Source: Adineta steineri (Eukaryota > Rotifera > Eurotatoria > Adinetida > Adinetidae). From it: DNA of 64,000 bases. Made by a program: the position numbers and the translations under genes. This document shows, piece by piece, positions 52,601 through 64,000 of the stretch; position 1 is the stretch's first letter, and each line of letters opens with the position of its first letter. Under the pieces are notes generated by a model. The model did not search any database. It was not told the DNA's origin and saw nothing but the letters and a program-made list of their open reading frames with translations. The stretch covers positions 83,689-147,688 of the forward strand of contig CAJNOI010000180.1 in assembly GCA_905250115.1 (NCBI GenBank), written 5' to 3'.

Positions 52601-53344
52601 CATGCATGAGTAGTTATTATTAGAGTAAGAGAAAAAGATAAAAATATGTACTTCACATATTTTTCTTTATTCAGTTCTTTACTTCGTTTACACATATAGT
52701 TCAAAACGTATTTATTCATTCATCTTCTACTTGATTCATATCTGAATATTATTTATGAGAATTGATCATCATCAGCAATTGTTTTCATTTTCATTTTTAA
52801 GCTTCAATAATGGTTTGTAAAACAATCAAAGATACAGTTTAGTTTCTTATAATAATTATACACAAGACAATTGATATAGAAAATGTTTGATGAACAATAT
52901 TTGTATAAAAATAATGAAAACTTATTTTATCATAGATATATGGTGAGATAATATTCTCAATGATTTTATTACAAATTTGTGTTCATGTGCAATATTTGAC
53001 AATCGAAAATGAAGACGTAATTCTAATGGATTTTTAGTATTTGAAATTGTTGATGTATATGATATCCATGCAAAAGAAAATTGTTATTTGAAATCAATTT
53101 TAAGTGACTTAATTACACTTTGTGAATTTTGTGTTTTATTCTTTTATTTTTTAATAGAATTAATGAAAAAGTCATTTGGATGAATGTGTTACTTTGAATA
53201 TAAACTTGTTCATAGTTATGAATATTATAATGATAATTTATTATTCAATTTATAGATTTTATTTTCTACAAAATTTGGCTAAGATTTAATCGTATTATTT
53301 TTCTCTGAGATTATTCCAAAAAATTCGAATAAATTAATTGAATT
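49656..53344. other. Long intergenic region
   Basis: 49656-50110 is richer in CG and CGTCGT-type motifs than the surroundings and is probably promoter sequence of the PAR-bZIP gene. The rest is AT-rich. An 87-residue frame at 51172-51435 has no recognisable family and no exon partners. No gene is called. Confidence 0.5.
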
Positions 53345-55064
53345 ATGAAAAGATCTCGATTTCATTATTCATCTCTAATGATTGGATTTATTTTGATAGC
53401 ATTGATATTAGTTACAATTTTCTCCTTTTTCATGGCTAAATCTCAAGTGAATGATTTGGTGTCCAATGATAGTATTAATAATGAAATTGAAGTGAGTGAT
53501 GAATGTAAACAATATCATGAATTTCGTGTTGGTGCATTGAAAAGTGAATTTCATATTAATATTCATGAAAAAATTCCAAATTGTCTTCGACCAGAGAATG
53601 ATAGTTATCAATTAAGTAACAAATTAGATGCCATGTGGAGATACAGGTATGTTTTGCTTTCTTTTTTATTAATTCTATTAAAAATTTCAAGAATAAACAA
53701 ATGAGATATTCTTAGTAAAATATTTCATTGTAGATGGTCTACATTTTATCGACGTGGTTGTTCAAGTCCAATATTTTCACGAATAAACAAGATAAATAAT
53801 ACATTAATAATCGATTGTCCGTTATCAATGCAACCAAAATATGGTTTTTCAAATCGAGCTTCAGTCTTTGAAGATTATATTGAACCAGTTAGTTTGGGTG
53901 ATCATGAATGGGTTTATGCTCAATGTCATTTACCATTCTATTCTGAACCAACTGTTCGTCTTCATTTTCATGCTCAACCATTTTCAAATAGAAAATCGCT
54001 TAAAAAAAGTAAAAAAACAAATGTTGTTTTTATTCAATTTGATGCTCTTGGTCGACAAGGATTCTATAGAAGAATGCCACGTTCTTATCAACTTCTCACT
54101 TCCTATAGGTACGATTATTTTCTATAATCAATCAATGATCAATTAGATTGAAAAATAAAAAAAATCGTAAACTTCGTATAATTTTTTCAATACTTTTATT
54201 AGGAATGATTCATCATCTTTTTCATTGTCCGAATTATCAGGCGTTGAGGCAATTGAATTTTTTCATTTGAATGTAAATGGATTTAATTCTGAACCAAATA
54301 TGAATAGATTATATTGTGGAATTGGTAATTGTCAAACAACATCACTTTTAAATTTGTATAAAGAAGCAAAATATTCCACAAGTTTCTTAGAAAGTTATAG
54401 TTATCAATTATGGGATCATATTCCATCTCATTCAGTTGATCGAATATTAGCTGAAAATTATTTTCAAGAATTTGGTGGTGATACAGTTGAATTATATCAA
54501 CAGAATAGTGGTTGTGTTTCCAATACAACTTGGATTGTTGATGAAATGCTTGATTATATTCGAGATCGTTTTCTAATGATGCGTCAAGGTGGTTGGTTTT
54601 CAATTAATAATATTGTTGATGCACATAGTGAAGATGAATTAAATAATTTTTCAGTTATGGATACAAAATTTTCTCATTTTCTTCTTCAATTAAATCAATC
54701 AAATGCATTAGATAATACAATTCTTATTCTTCTTGGTGATCATGGATTACATCGACATGATTGGAAAGAATTATGGAGAGAATTTGATCAAAGAAATCCT
54801 TTTCTTCAAATATTAATTGGAAAAAATATCAAAGGATCAAAAAATATTATTAAACATTTAAAAGCTAATCGAAATAAACTTGTCACTCATGCCGATATTT
54901 ATTTAACTTTTGCCACATTTTCTACTACATCATCATCTCTAATACCCCATGCAGCAATCAATTTGTTTAAAGAATATATACCAGATAGTCGAACTTGTCA
55001 AACAGCAGAAATTCCCGATGAATGGTGCAATTGTTGGATACCAAAATCATGTCCAAAATTTTAA
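53345..55064 (+). CDS. DUF229 family, sulfatase-like type II membrane protein
   Basis: Three exons (53345-53646, 53734-54108, 54203-55064) give 512 residues. One N-terminal membrane anchor (SSLMIGFILIALILVTIFSFF, about 9-30) is followed by a lumenal or extracellular domain. DUF229 landmarks are NVVFIQFDALGRQGFYRRMP (about 209-228, where the family has NVLFLGIDSVSRxxFxRxMP), the central WFSINNIVDAHSEDELNN, and NTILILLGDHGLHRHDW (about 410-426), the metal-site-like GDHG of alkaline-phosphatase/sulfatase folds, followed by NPFLQILIG. The usual formylglycine C-x-P-x-R motif is not seen, so sulfatase activity is doubtful. The family is widespread in nematodes, arthropods and rotifers and its function is unknown. 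The C-terminus is cysteine-rich (TCQ...WCNCW...SCPKF). Confidence 0.82.
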
Positions 55065-56402
55065 TATCAAAATAAAAACATTTCCTAGCTGAATTTCATT
55101 AAGTGAGTGTTCATCTATCCATAGATTTTTCAATAGAATTCATTGATTTTTAAATGAAAACTAATGTTAAATAAACTTATTAGTAGATGTCAAATCTATC
55201 TACCTATACATATCATAGAAGTGATATCGATATTTGATGTTAAACTAGAGTAGTTTCATAGGGGAAAGGAGTTTAATTAATATTCACAAGTAAAACAATT
55301 GAATCCATAAATGAACAAGATTTGAAAAGGCAGATTTTTATTTCAATCAAATTGAATAGACTCGATTACTGTCAAAGATTTGTTAATTTTCAAGTGTAAC
55401 ATCATTCAATTCTATAATCTTGTCAACAACTATGTTTATTTAAAAACAATTCTTATCTATTATAGATTTCTTCTGTTAAACTGATAAAAAGTATATATTT
55501 ATAATAGTATTATCATATTATTGTGTAATGAATTCAACTTTAGAGAAATTCGAGATAGAATGTGGATACGATATTCATACACACACAGATACCGACCACA
55601 TCTCACACTCATCCAGCGAAGGTCAAATAAAAAATGATCAGATGGTGTTGCAATCTTTCAGCGTGTGTCAACAATACAAGCTCAGAACACCGAAATGAAA
55701 TTATTTTACTGTACACCCAGGCAGACAAGGAACGAAAAAAATCTTTTTTTTCAAAGCATTCTTGTTATCATCTCGGCTTTTTTTTACAAAAAGAAAGAAT
55801 TTTTTTCAAGTGTAAAAAGCGCACATTCTTACGCGTAGAAACGTCGTCTTTTTTGATTTATGTTGTTTTACCACTGACAACGAGGCATCATTAACAGTTA
55901 CTTTTACTTTTTTTGTTTTGTCGAGTGTTGGTTGGTTGGTTGGAATAAAAGAAAGGTAGGTGAATGTGGATAGAATTGAAGCATAGACGAATTTCGATAT
56001 TGTTCACGAGAGAGCAATCCTACTCACGTTAGATAAAATGGCATTAGAAGCACAGGAAGAGCCCATAGAAAAGGATGTGTCTTTAATTAAAATTGAATTA
56101 AATCTTCTCGACTTTCTAAATATATCTTCAAGGTCGTTTATGTTTACTTGCAATATATTCGATTATGCTACTCACTGAGACTACAGATGACAAGAGTATT
56201 GTTAAGAATATTCAAATTCACTTCTGAATTCGCACACATTTACATCATATAATTGTCATTTCAAAGAGGAGTTTTAGCAGTTGTCAAACTAATATATGGC
56301 CAAAAATTCAGATTGAAATATCGTGCAATATATCGAAATTAAAAGTTCTTAATGATTTGGCGAGATTCTCTCGTAGGTAACTTCTAAGTTTTTATTAATA
56401 GT
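55065..56402. other. Spacer with a possible upstream TRPV exon
   Basis: Mostly noncoding. At 56038-56132 an ATG-initiated stretch (MALEAQEEPIEKD...NISS) ends at TCAAG|GTCG in phase 2. It could join the acceptor just before 56402 and extend the TRPV N-terminus by 32 residues; the donor is weak. A short direct repeat (GGTT)n is at 55930. Confidence 0.45.
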
Positions 56403-59342
56403 ATGGCACAAACTAAACAGTTATCGAAAGAAATAACTGATGAAAGATCGAATCTATCAGCGGTTGAACGACAGACTGAAGCATCACATAAAGGTGGCAC
56501 TATTTGGGACGCTGTACGCAGAGCGGATCAGGCAGTACTCGAACACCTTCTTGATAACGATCCGAATAATGTTAATGCAAGAGGTCCAGTTGGCGACTGT
56601 CCCATTCATATGTTATTTTTATATGGAACTGAAGCTCATCTTAAAATGGCTCGATATCTCATCAAACGTTTTCCAGAAATCGTTATACAGATCTACAATC
56701 AGCCAGTAAGTAACTTTCTATTCAAGTATTTCTCATGAAAGAATCTTCGAAAATGCTACTCATCCGTTTACACGATAACTTTTGAAAGAATAGTCCGATT
56801 GTTATGAAATTTTCTATACAGCATTATTCCATGAATATCTTGGTCGAGTTCGGAAATGAGCCTAATTGGAAGAACGATATAGCGCTGTTCTCGTAAGAAA
56901 CTTTTCTATCATAGGCGAATAAAACCTCGTTTGTTATATACCATTTTATACAGAAAATGGTTCCAGATTTTGCCGGCGATATGATTGGCTCAGAATTAGG
57001 CCTCTATATTTCGATCATAGATATGTTACTTCGAGGTTTTCTGGGTCAGTGAACTCAAATCTATACTCCATTTGCCTTGCCATCCCATTGTTTGAGCAGT
57101 AACCAATAAAAATCAAGTTATAAGAAAAATGTTTGTCTTGAGGTAAATAAAGGCGAAGAGTTGAAATATAAGCAGTATTTATACTCCTTGGCAAAACATG
57201 AGCTCAAATGGAGGGTGTCATTTGGTGAGGTTTCCTCATGAGTTAAATGGCATGTACATCATATAGGAATATTATGGCGAGATTGTTCTTCATATTGCTA
57301 TTATCAATCGTAATGCAATCATAATTGAATGGCTTCTTAGTAATGAACGTGTCCGGCTCTATCGAGAACAACAATTGACAGCTACCGCCAGTGGACATTT
57401 TTTTCAATAGTAATATCTCTCTCTATCTTTGAGATGATATCAATATGTTCTATTTCTTTTCAGTGGTCGTCCGTGTTACTATGGTGAAACACCTCTTGCA
57501 TTTGCTTGCTGTACTAATCAATGGAATATAGTAGAAATTCTGCTTAAATACGGCGCCTCTATGGATGTGGTCAGTAGACAACACTGTTTATTAGAAGAAA
57601 AAATAAGTAGAAGATTATTGTTTTACTCTCGATTTTAGGTTGACAACAATGGAAACACAATCTTGCATTTAGTTGTCATTCATAATCTGCCAAAAATATA
57701 TACAAAATTCAAGGAACGTTGGTTAAAAGTACAGGCAATGTCGACTAACGGATCGAGGAATGTAGATGACGATGAAGGTGAGAAAAGTAAAACAGTAACA
57801 ATCACGAAGGAAAAAGAGGTTCCACTATGGAAACGTCTCAATAAAGATGGTTTTACTCCATTTACATTAGCAGCTAAATTAGGCGTCACTGATATGTTCT
57901 CTTTTTTACTTGACGAACGTAAAATTATTCAATGGCGTTACGGACCTGTTTCATGTGTGCTCTATCCGCTAGATGAACTCGAGTTTGAATTTCAACAAGA
58001 AGTGAGTATATATACTTTCTCTGTTCGTCTTTTCAATATTTATTCAGGGCAGAGATGCACGACCTGGAGCTCTTGAATTGATCGTCCAAAGTGCTCAAAC
58101 TGAACTTATTACGCATCCACGTATGATCGATTTACTTAATAAAAAATGGGAATGTTTTGCTCGACGTATATTTTTCCGTCGTTTTTTTGTTACTCTTATC
58201 TATCTATTCATTTTTCTTTTTACTACAATTCTCGACCAAACAAGAACAGAAATAGTAAAAGCATCATGTCAACAAAATCTTTTAGATTGAAATATTTATT
58301 TTTTATTTCGCATGTAGACAGAAGGAAAAGATGATGAAATGATAGTAAGTCGTGTTGAATATCCAGGTATCGCTTATCGATTAATATGCACAACAGGTCG
58401 TCTCATTGTATTAACTGGCGCTATATCAAAAGGTGAATCTGAGTTAAGAGAAATGAACAATGTGGGCATACACAAATATTTTCAGACTACGGTAAACTTT
58501 TCTGTTTCTGATATTTTATTCTGAATCGTATAAATTATTATTTTTTTGATTAGGGTTCGGCTCTTCTTGAAAATTGTTTATCATGTTTATTGTGTTCTGG
58601 TATTATTATTCTTAACATTCTTCGATTATTCGATATAGAAACATATACAATTGTACTTGCACTTGTTTCTGTTATAGGTTGGGTTTATATGTTATTTTTT
58701 GCTATGGCTTTTAAACTTACTGGCCCATTTGTATTTATGATCTATAAAATGCTTTTGAATGATGTTCTTCGTTTTTGTATTATTTATATCGTATTTCTTA
58801 TTGGTTTTTCACAAGCATTCTTTGTTTTATTCAATTATAACGGTAAATAGAATGAGAGGATTTTTCTTGTTATTAATTTCTATTATTTTAGGTTTTTCTG
58901 GTTTTCTTCTAAGTATCAAACAATGTTTTTTTGGTATGTTAGGTGATTTTAATCTTGATCATCATACGGGAACAACATTTCAATATATTAGTATGCCATT
59001 ACTGGTTATTTATGTTGTTGTTGTGTCTATTCTCTTACTTAATTTACTCATAGCTATGATGGGTGATACATATGGAAATGTTATTGAAAGTGCTACACAA
59101 ATATGGTTTGTACAATGGATTTAGTTTTCTCGTTCGTTTGTTTATTTATTCATTTAAATTTCAATAGGCATTTAGAACGAGCACGTATTATCTTTGCAAT
59201 TGAAAATGAAATGTCAATAGATGAACGAATGTTAGATAAAAATAAATATTGGACAAATGTCGATGGTCAACGATATTTACAAATAGAAGAAATTGACAAA
59301 GATTGTTTTCGTGATATTAATAATGATGAAACAGAGTTATAA
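56403..59342 (+). CDS. TRPV-type cation channel (OSM-9 / Nanchung / Inactive-like)
   Basis: Nine exons (56403-56705, 57267-57409, 57464-57569, 57639-58001, 58048-58254, 58318-58491, 58554-58842, 58892-59105, 59168-59342) give 657 residues. Ankyrin repeats fill the N-terminal half (YYGETPLAFACCTNQWNIVE, NNGNTILHLVV, DGFTPFTLAAKLGV). Six membrane segments follow: S1 near IFFRRFFVTLIYLFIFLFTT, S2-S5 on exon 7. The pore helix and filter are FFGMLGDFNLD and S6 is LLLNLLIAMMGDTYGNV, followed by the TRP-box region (ATQIWHLERARIIF). Invertebrate TRPVs are sensory, heteromeric, calcium-permeable channels. An acceptor ends 1 nt before the ATG, so a 5' exon is likely. Intron 1 (561 nt) contains an R1 repeat copy. 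Confidence 0.93.
56757..56965 (+). repeat. Dispersed repeat family R1, copy 5 (in TRPV intron 1)
   Basis: ATCCGTTTACACGATAACTT, ATCTTGGTCGAGTTCGGAAA and GTTATATACCATTTTATACA follow the R1 order. The palindromic head is missing, so it is 5'-truncated. It lies wholly inside the first TRPV intron in the sense direction. Confidence 0.7.
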
Positions 59343-60267
59343 TAAAGAATATAGGATGATTTAAAAGTAACATAAAACTTATAAATTTTATTAGATGTTT
59401 GATTATAAGAGTATGACGAAGATGATTCATATTAAATAAATTATTCTCAACTTTACAAAGGATTCAATGATAATTTGAATAACTTTAATATTTATCTTTA
59501 TTTCCTATAAACTTGAAATCTTCTATATTAATATTATTACTTGTACTAGATTTTCGAATCTCATGATGAATAATGAAACGAATTTCTAAAGTTACACTGC
59601 CATTTTTTCAGCAAAGACAATAGTCATCAAAAGCTACAAAATGATATTGTAGTATGTAGGTAAATATTTTCCTACGACTTTTTCTCAATCATTAATATTT
59701 GAAAAATCTAGATAAATAAATCGAATTATTTATTTGAAAAAGATTATTCATAAGATTAATTTTGTCGTAAGATATTTAATCTACGTGTATTTTCTTTCAA
59801 TACAAGTTGATTGCATTCGACGTTCGCGATGAGATGTGTGCATCAAATATAAAACTTTTTTTCGTCTTTTCTGTTGAATCATAGTTAGATTCTTTGGCTT
59901 CCGTTCGGTTTATTAAAATTCAGTTTAAAAAATGTCATGCAATGAAATTTATGCTCAAGATCCATCGTTTTGTTTATATATATGAATAAATGAAGCTATT
60001 AAAAATAACGTAATCAATCTGTATATATATATATATCAACTTTTATCGAAAATTCTAATAAGTGTTAAACACAAATATTTATTTTATTCTCTTATCTTTC
60101 TTCCAAAGAGAAAATGATAGAACAAAGAATAGAAAATAGTGACTAATCGATGTTCATTTGTATATATATCGAACAGAGGAAAGAAAATCTAGTTTCTTCA
60201 TAACATTACATTCAGTCGATTATGTATACTTAAGAAAACTTTTACACTTTATATTTGTTGAATAAAT
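59343..60267. other. Intergenic spacer
   Basis: Between the TRPV stop and the first F-box exon. AT-rich with a short (TA)n at about 60019-60034. No gene was recognised. Confidence 0.6.
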
Positions 60268-62239
60268 ATGAATGTAATCAAACGACAACTAAGTTCGAAT
60301 AAATCGATTGATGTGGAAACGAAACACCTACAAAGTAAATTAGAAATATATTAGAGTAGAATGTTTTTTTCATTTCTTTTTTCTTTAGCAAGATTGAGTC
60401 ACGAAAGGTAATCAATAAAGGCATTTGTTAAAATGTATAATATTGTTTTTTCACTAGATCGTACACCTGTTTGGAAAATTTATCAAATGAACTTTTGTAC
60501 GAAATATTGGAATATATTGATGCTTATGATATATATAAATCATTTTCAAATCTTAATAATCGTTTACAAAATCTTATACTTTCTTCGTCAATTTTACTTC
60601 GAATAAAACTTAATTTAAAATCAAAATCTCTACTTGAAGATCGTTGTCAACATGTTATTATTCCAAATTCACATCGTATTCTTTCACTTCATTTGATCGA
60701 TGAATTATTGATTAGAAATTTTTTTTATCATTGTATTATTGATTCATCATTTCAACGTCTTGAATCAATTATGCTCATAGGAATCGAAGCAGAGAAACTA
60801 CGCACGACTCTTTTTTATTTAAATACTTTATTTCGTCTCTTTTCACTAACTATTTTTATAAAAGATGATGATTACTATGATCTTGGAGATATTTATCCAT
60901 TAATTTTTTCTTTATCTACATTAAAATATAATCAACTAGCAACATCTATTGATGAAGTACAAATTAATATTATACATGTAATCAATAAAAAATTTAGTAC
61001 GATCGAACGTTTGGTTATTAACTATATTTGTTCTCTTAATCAACTAAATTCTCTTGTTCATTATACACCACAACTTCGTCATCTGTATTGTCGTCGAGTG
61101 GTTGAATTAGATGAAAAATTCACAAACGATCTATCGATGAAATTACCACATTTAAAATCTATTTATTTTGAAGAATTTTTCCCTTCGTTTGATGAATTTG
61201 AAGTGTTTATTAAGGAAATATGTTCTCAATTAGAGATATTCAAAATTGGTATACTTCGGAATAAAACTTATCTTGATGATAATCGTTGGGAACGATTAAT
61301 TAAAGAATATATGCCTCAATTAAAAGAATTCTACTTACATTTTATTCAGGACATTAATGATGATAGGAAGACAAATTTAATTGATTCAACTGATGGATTC
61401 ATTAATCGATTTAATTCACCATTTTGGTTTAAACGAAAATGGTTTCGTGAGATACAAGTATATTGTGAAAAAATGATTTTTTCAATTCATCCATTTAGGT
61501 ATGTCTAGAGAAATCTTTTAGAAAATGATTCCATATATATTTTGATTTTTTCTTTATTAGAAAAGAATGGATCGATCTTGATCAACATATGAATACTGAC
61601 ATGTATTCGAAACAAAATTCGATCGAACATGATTATATTTGTAATCAAGAAAAAACTGCCGATGGTATTATACAGTTGACTATTGAGAATTATGAATTTA
61701 CTGAAGTTAATTGGCGATTTATTAATAAATTAAAATGTGCATTTAAAGCGATTCAATTTACTCATTTAGATATAGATAATAATAGCATGTCTATTAATAT
61801 GTTACTCGATATTCTTCATCTGTTGCCAAATATTGAATCATTAAAACTCTCATCTATGCCAATACTTCAGTTAGAATCTTTATCTATTGAAGATACCGAA
61901 AATCATCTATCAGTATCTGCTATTAACAAAATAACAAAAGTCAAACTTGGTCAAGTTACAGAAGAAGAAGAAATTGAATTTTTTATCAGTCTTTGTCCAC
62001 ATATGCAATATCTTGAAGTAGGCTGTATGTTAGATACAGATGTTCCATTACTTATGAAATTTATTTCAATGAATCGAATAACACATATTCCTAATCTCTG
62101 CTATCTGTGCTTCATTATTCCTATGGCAGATGAAAACATGGTTAGAACTTTAGCAAAGACAATCGATTTCAGGACGGTTATTGGTAGCTATACAATTCAG
62201 CGTAGGGGCGACAAAATAAGTGTGCATTGGAAATTATAA
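60268..62239 (+). CDS. F-box protein with leucine-rich-repeat-like C-terminus
   Basis: Four exons (60268-60334, 60389-60407, 60458-61498, 61561-62239) give 601 residues. The ATG is two exons upstream of the long open frame: a 22-codon exon and a 19-nt micro-exon lead in phases 1 and 2 into RSYTCLENLSNELLYEILEYIDAYDIY, a clear F-box (about 33-70, LSNELLYEILEYID). The rest has irregular leucine-rich segments (PQLRHLYCRRVVELDE, LPHLKSIYFEEF, LLPNIESLKLSSMPIL) as in F-box/LRR substrate adaptors. F-box proteins bind Skp1 and bring substrates to the SCF ubiquitin ligase. This F-box/LRR-like type is very abundant in bdelloid rotifers. The substrate is unknown. Confidence 0.85.
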
Positions 62240-62618
62240 GAAATTATATATCGTGAAAATTGACTTGTTTTTTGTCTTTCTTTTTTTGTATAAATAAAAT
62301 TAATATAGTTCGTACACAAAATTAATTAAAATCAGTCACATGTTTCATACTTTGCGACATATTTTCTTAATCACTCGATTGCGTCTTGAGGGTGGGTGTG
62401 GCTGAGAGGTGAGTAGGTGTTTGTGTCAGTGTCTCTTCCTTTTCCCATCATCCCACACCCACACCTTTAAGATAATCAACGAAGGAAAGATTGATCTTCT
62501 TGTTGATTTTTCTATACTTATGTCAGATGTATTGGTTTATTTAACAAATAGGTTTTAAGATAAAATATTTAAGATTTATGAATAACATGATGTATAATGC
62601 ATTTTTGTCTCAATCATT
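62240..62618. other. Spacer between convergent genes, with hairpin element 3
   Basis: 3' ends of the F-box gene (+) and the methyltransferase gene (-). Holds the TGTGGG-type hairpin at 62385-62471 and nothing else recognisable. Confidence 0.6.
62385..62471. repeat. TGTGGG-type hairpin element 3
   Basis: Starts CTTGAGGGTGGGTGTGGCTG and ends CCCACACCCACACCTTTAAG; the arms are complementary with one or two gaps. In layout (CTTGAGGGTG...CACCTT-TAA) it closely matches element 2 at 23180. Here it lies between two intact genes rather than in an intron. Confidence 0.7.
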
Positions 62619-63641
62619 CTAGCTGAATTCTTCGAAGTCTACAACAAAACCAAATGATTGTACCCATTCATCGTCCAATGGCTTTTTTAAAATTTTATCA
62701 GTGGCACCCAACGGTATAAATCGTAAATTTGAGCTCGATAAAAATTCAAATAAAGCTTTGATTTCATGTTTCTCATAAGATGGATAATTGAATAATTCGT
62801 CGAATATTATAATTGTGCCTGGTACAAAACGACTTCCAAGTAGAAATAGAACATCTCGCGCACTATTATAAGTATCAGAATCAATGTGTACAAATGATAC
62901 TGGAGTTGTACAACGGTATTCAAGATCAAGCAAACGAAGTTGAGTCGGTAATGTATCAATAAACAGACCTTTAACTAAAACAGCATTAAGTGGAACTGAG
63001 ATTTTTGTTCCATTACGAATACTCAATGATCCGGGAGGATATCCAGGTCTCCAGCCTGTAGGTAAACCAGTAAAAGTATCAAAACCATAAACTAACTGAC
63101 TTCTGTTACTGCAATATGTACTTTTCCATTTCGCAATTTGAGATAATGTTGCACCTTGAAACACACCAAATTCCATCCATAAACCGTCACAAAATGGCTT
63201 TATCATATCTTTATACGGCGGATGATGAAAGATTATATCAAGGGTACGAGCTTTTGGAATCAATCGACGCGACATAATAGCTATGCGAGTGTTTTCAATG
63301 AACTCACTTAAAGTTGTATAATTTTTCGATATATATGAGACTCGTAAAGCATAGCTTTCGTTGATATATGCACTTCGATGGTCTGTTTCATTTATATCTA
63401 ATTTTTGTAATTGATTGCTCATGAAAGTAGTTCCATCAGATCGACGACATAGATTGTTAGAGGATTGAGAAAATTTTACAAAGGGTTTTACAATAGTTTC
63501 TTTTTCAGTGATATTTGGTTTGAATAGAATATATAGTACTTCAAAACTTATAAGACTTCCAATTAAGACATATCGAAGCAGTAACTTTTTTCTTAGATAA
63601 CTAATTATTTGAACTCGGTTCATATTACGTGTTGAAAACAT
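62619..63641 (-). CDS. Membrane-anchored TylF/MycF-type O-methyltransferase-like protein
   Basis: Single coding exon of 340 residues from the ATG at 63641. Upstream, a polypyrimidine tract and TGGCAG acceptor (near 63663) suggest a leader intron, so the frame's continuation to 63707 (TTG) is not used. One N-terminal membrane segment (LLRYVLIGSLISFEVLYILF, about 22-40) makes it type II. The catalytic part shows the SAM-binding motif WMEFGVFQGATL (155-166), VYGFDTFTGLP, the metal-site-like HIDSDTY (252-258) and GTIIIFDE, as in macrocin-O-methyltransferase (TylF) and Methyltransf_24 proteins. The family is mainly bacterial, so horizontal origin is possible. N-glycosylation sites in the stem fit a Golgi or ER lumenal enzyme. 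The substrate is unknown. Confidence 0.82.
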   Translation of the reverse strand: MFSTRNMNRVQIISYLRKKLLLRYVLIGSLISFEVLYILFKPNITEKETIVKPFVKFSQSSNNLCRRSDGTTFMSNQLQKLDINETDHRSAYINESYALRVSYISKNYTTLSEFIENTRIAIMSRRLIPKARTLDIIFHHPPYKDMIKPFCDGLWMEFGVFQGATLSQIAKWKSTYCSNRSQLVYGFDTFTGLPTGWRPGYPPGSLSIRNGTKISVPLNAVLVKGLFIDTLPTQLRLLDLEYRCTTPVSFVHIDSDTYNSARDVLFLLGSRFVPGTIIIFDELFNYPSYEKHEIKALFEFLSSSNLRFIPLGATDKILKKPLDDEWVQSFGFVVDFEEFS

Positions 63642-63663
63642 CGAGGATAAAAGTCTTACTATC

Positions 63664-64000
63664 TGCCAGTATAAAAAAATAAAGATAGAAAAAAATTTAC
63701 GAATCAACCGACGATTTTTGCAAGAATGTAGAATTCAATAATTCGTTACAAGTATTCAGAGCCCATCTGATGTTCTAATTCCGTTAAGTTGATTGCCCAG
63801 TTATTAGAGTAGAGATTAAAGCTGAAGGTATCAGCAGTGCTATGTGTCTACATCGTGTAGAAAGGCAATCAGGTAAATAAATAGATAGATAGATAACAAC
63901 CTTGACTTTAATAATAACATTATTCTCGCGAACCTGCAAGTGCAAGCTTTACACCTAAAGGCAGAGCCCATCGAGTCCGGGTCCGGATATCGAAGCTTTT
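63664..64000. other. Right edge, leader of the methyltransferase gene and unassigned sequence
   Basis: Contains the probable leader exon and intron of the - strand methyltransferase gene. From about 63886 to the edge, a + strand frame without stops (ILANLQVQALHLKAEPIESG in part) is less AT-rich and could be the start of another gene's exon. It is cut by the window, so no call is made. Confidence 0.35.

Overview
The window is animal nuclear DNA, very AT-rich, with compact genes, short GT-AG introns (mostly 45-65 nt) and animal-only families: a TGF-beta/activin type II receptor, a retinoblastoma-like protein, JNK, HIPK, a PAR-bZIP factor, a lamin-like intermediate filament protein and a TRPV channel. 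Three features point to a bdelloid rotifer (Adineta/Rotaria type). They are an ADP-ribosyltransferase joined to kinesin-light-chain-like TPRs, an F-box/LRR-like protein, and three short hairpin elements built from TGTGGG-like sequence, which is the bdelloid telomere repeat as I know it. The genus cannot be decided from the sequence. All gene models below were spliced by hand, and the exon phases were checked by arithmetic.

Layout. 1-20 kb: ART-TPR protein (+, probably cut by the left edge), a small secreted cysteine-peptide precursor (+), a double ZZ zinc-finger protein (+), a four-TM membrane protein (+), NAC alpha (-), a type II receptor kinase (-) and a retinoblastoma-like protein (-). 20-27 kb: a duplicated 0.8 kb block flanks 3.2 kb of decayed mobile-like sequence. 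It is followed by a class A GPCR (-) whose first intron holds a 64-residue gene on the opposite strand. 28-32 kb: a dead DDE-type transposon with long inverted repeats, invaded by a second repeat family. 35-49 kb: a DHHC palmitoyltransferase (-), an intermediate filament protein (+), JNK (-) head-to-head with HIPK (+), and a PAR-bZIP factor (-) with two possible first exons. 53-64 kb: a DUF229 sulfatase-like protein (+), a TRPV channel (+), an F-box protein (+) and a membrane-anchored TylF-type methyltransferase (-).

These are independent eukaryotic transcription units, not an operon. Several (receptor kinase, JNK, HIPK, retinoblastoma-like, PAR-bZIP) are signalling or transcription genes, but nothing in the sequence ties them into one pathway. 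The accessory material is concentrated at 20.8-23.9 kb, at 28.2-32.1 kb, and in scattered copies of one repeat family at 37 kb and 56.8 kb. I saw no convincing tRNA, rRNA or CRISPR array. Long AT-rich gaps with no recognisable gene are listed.
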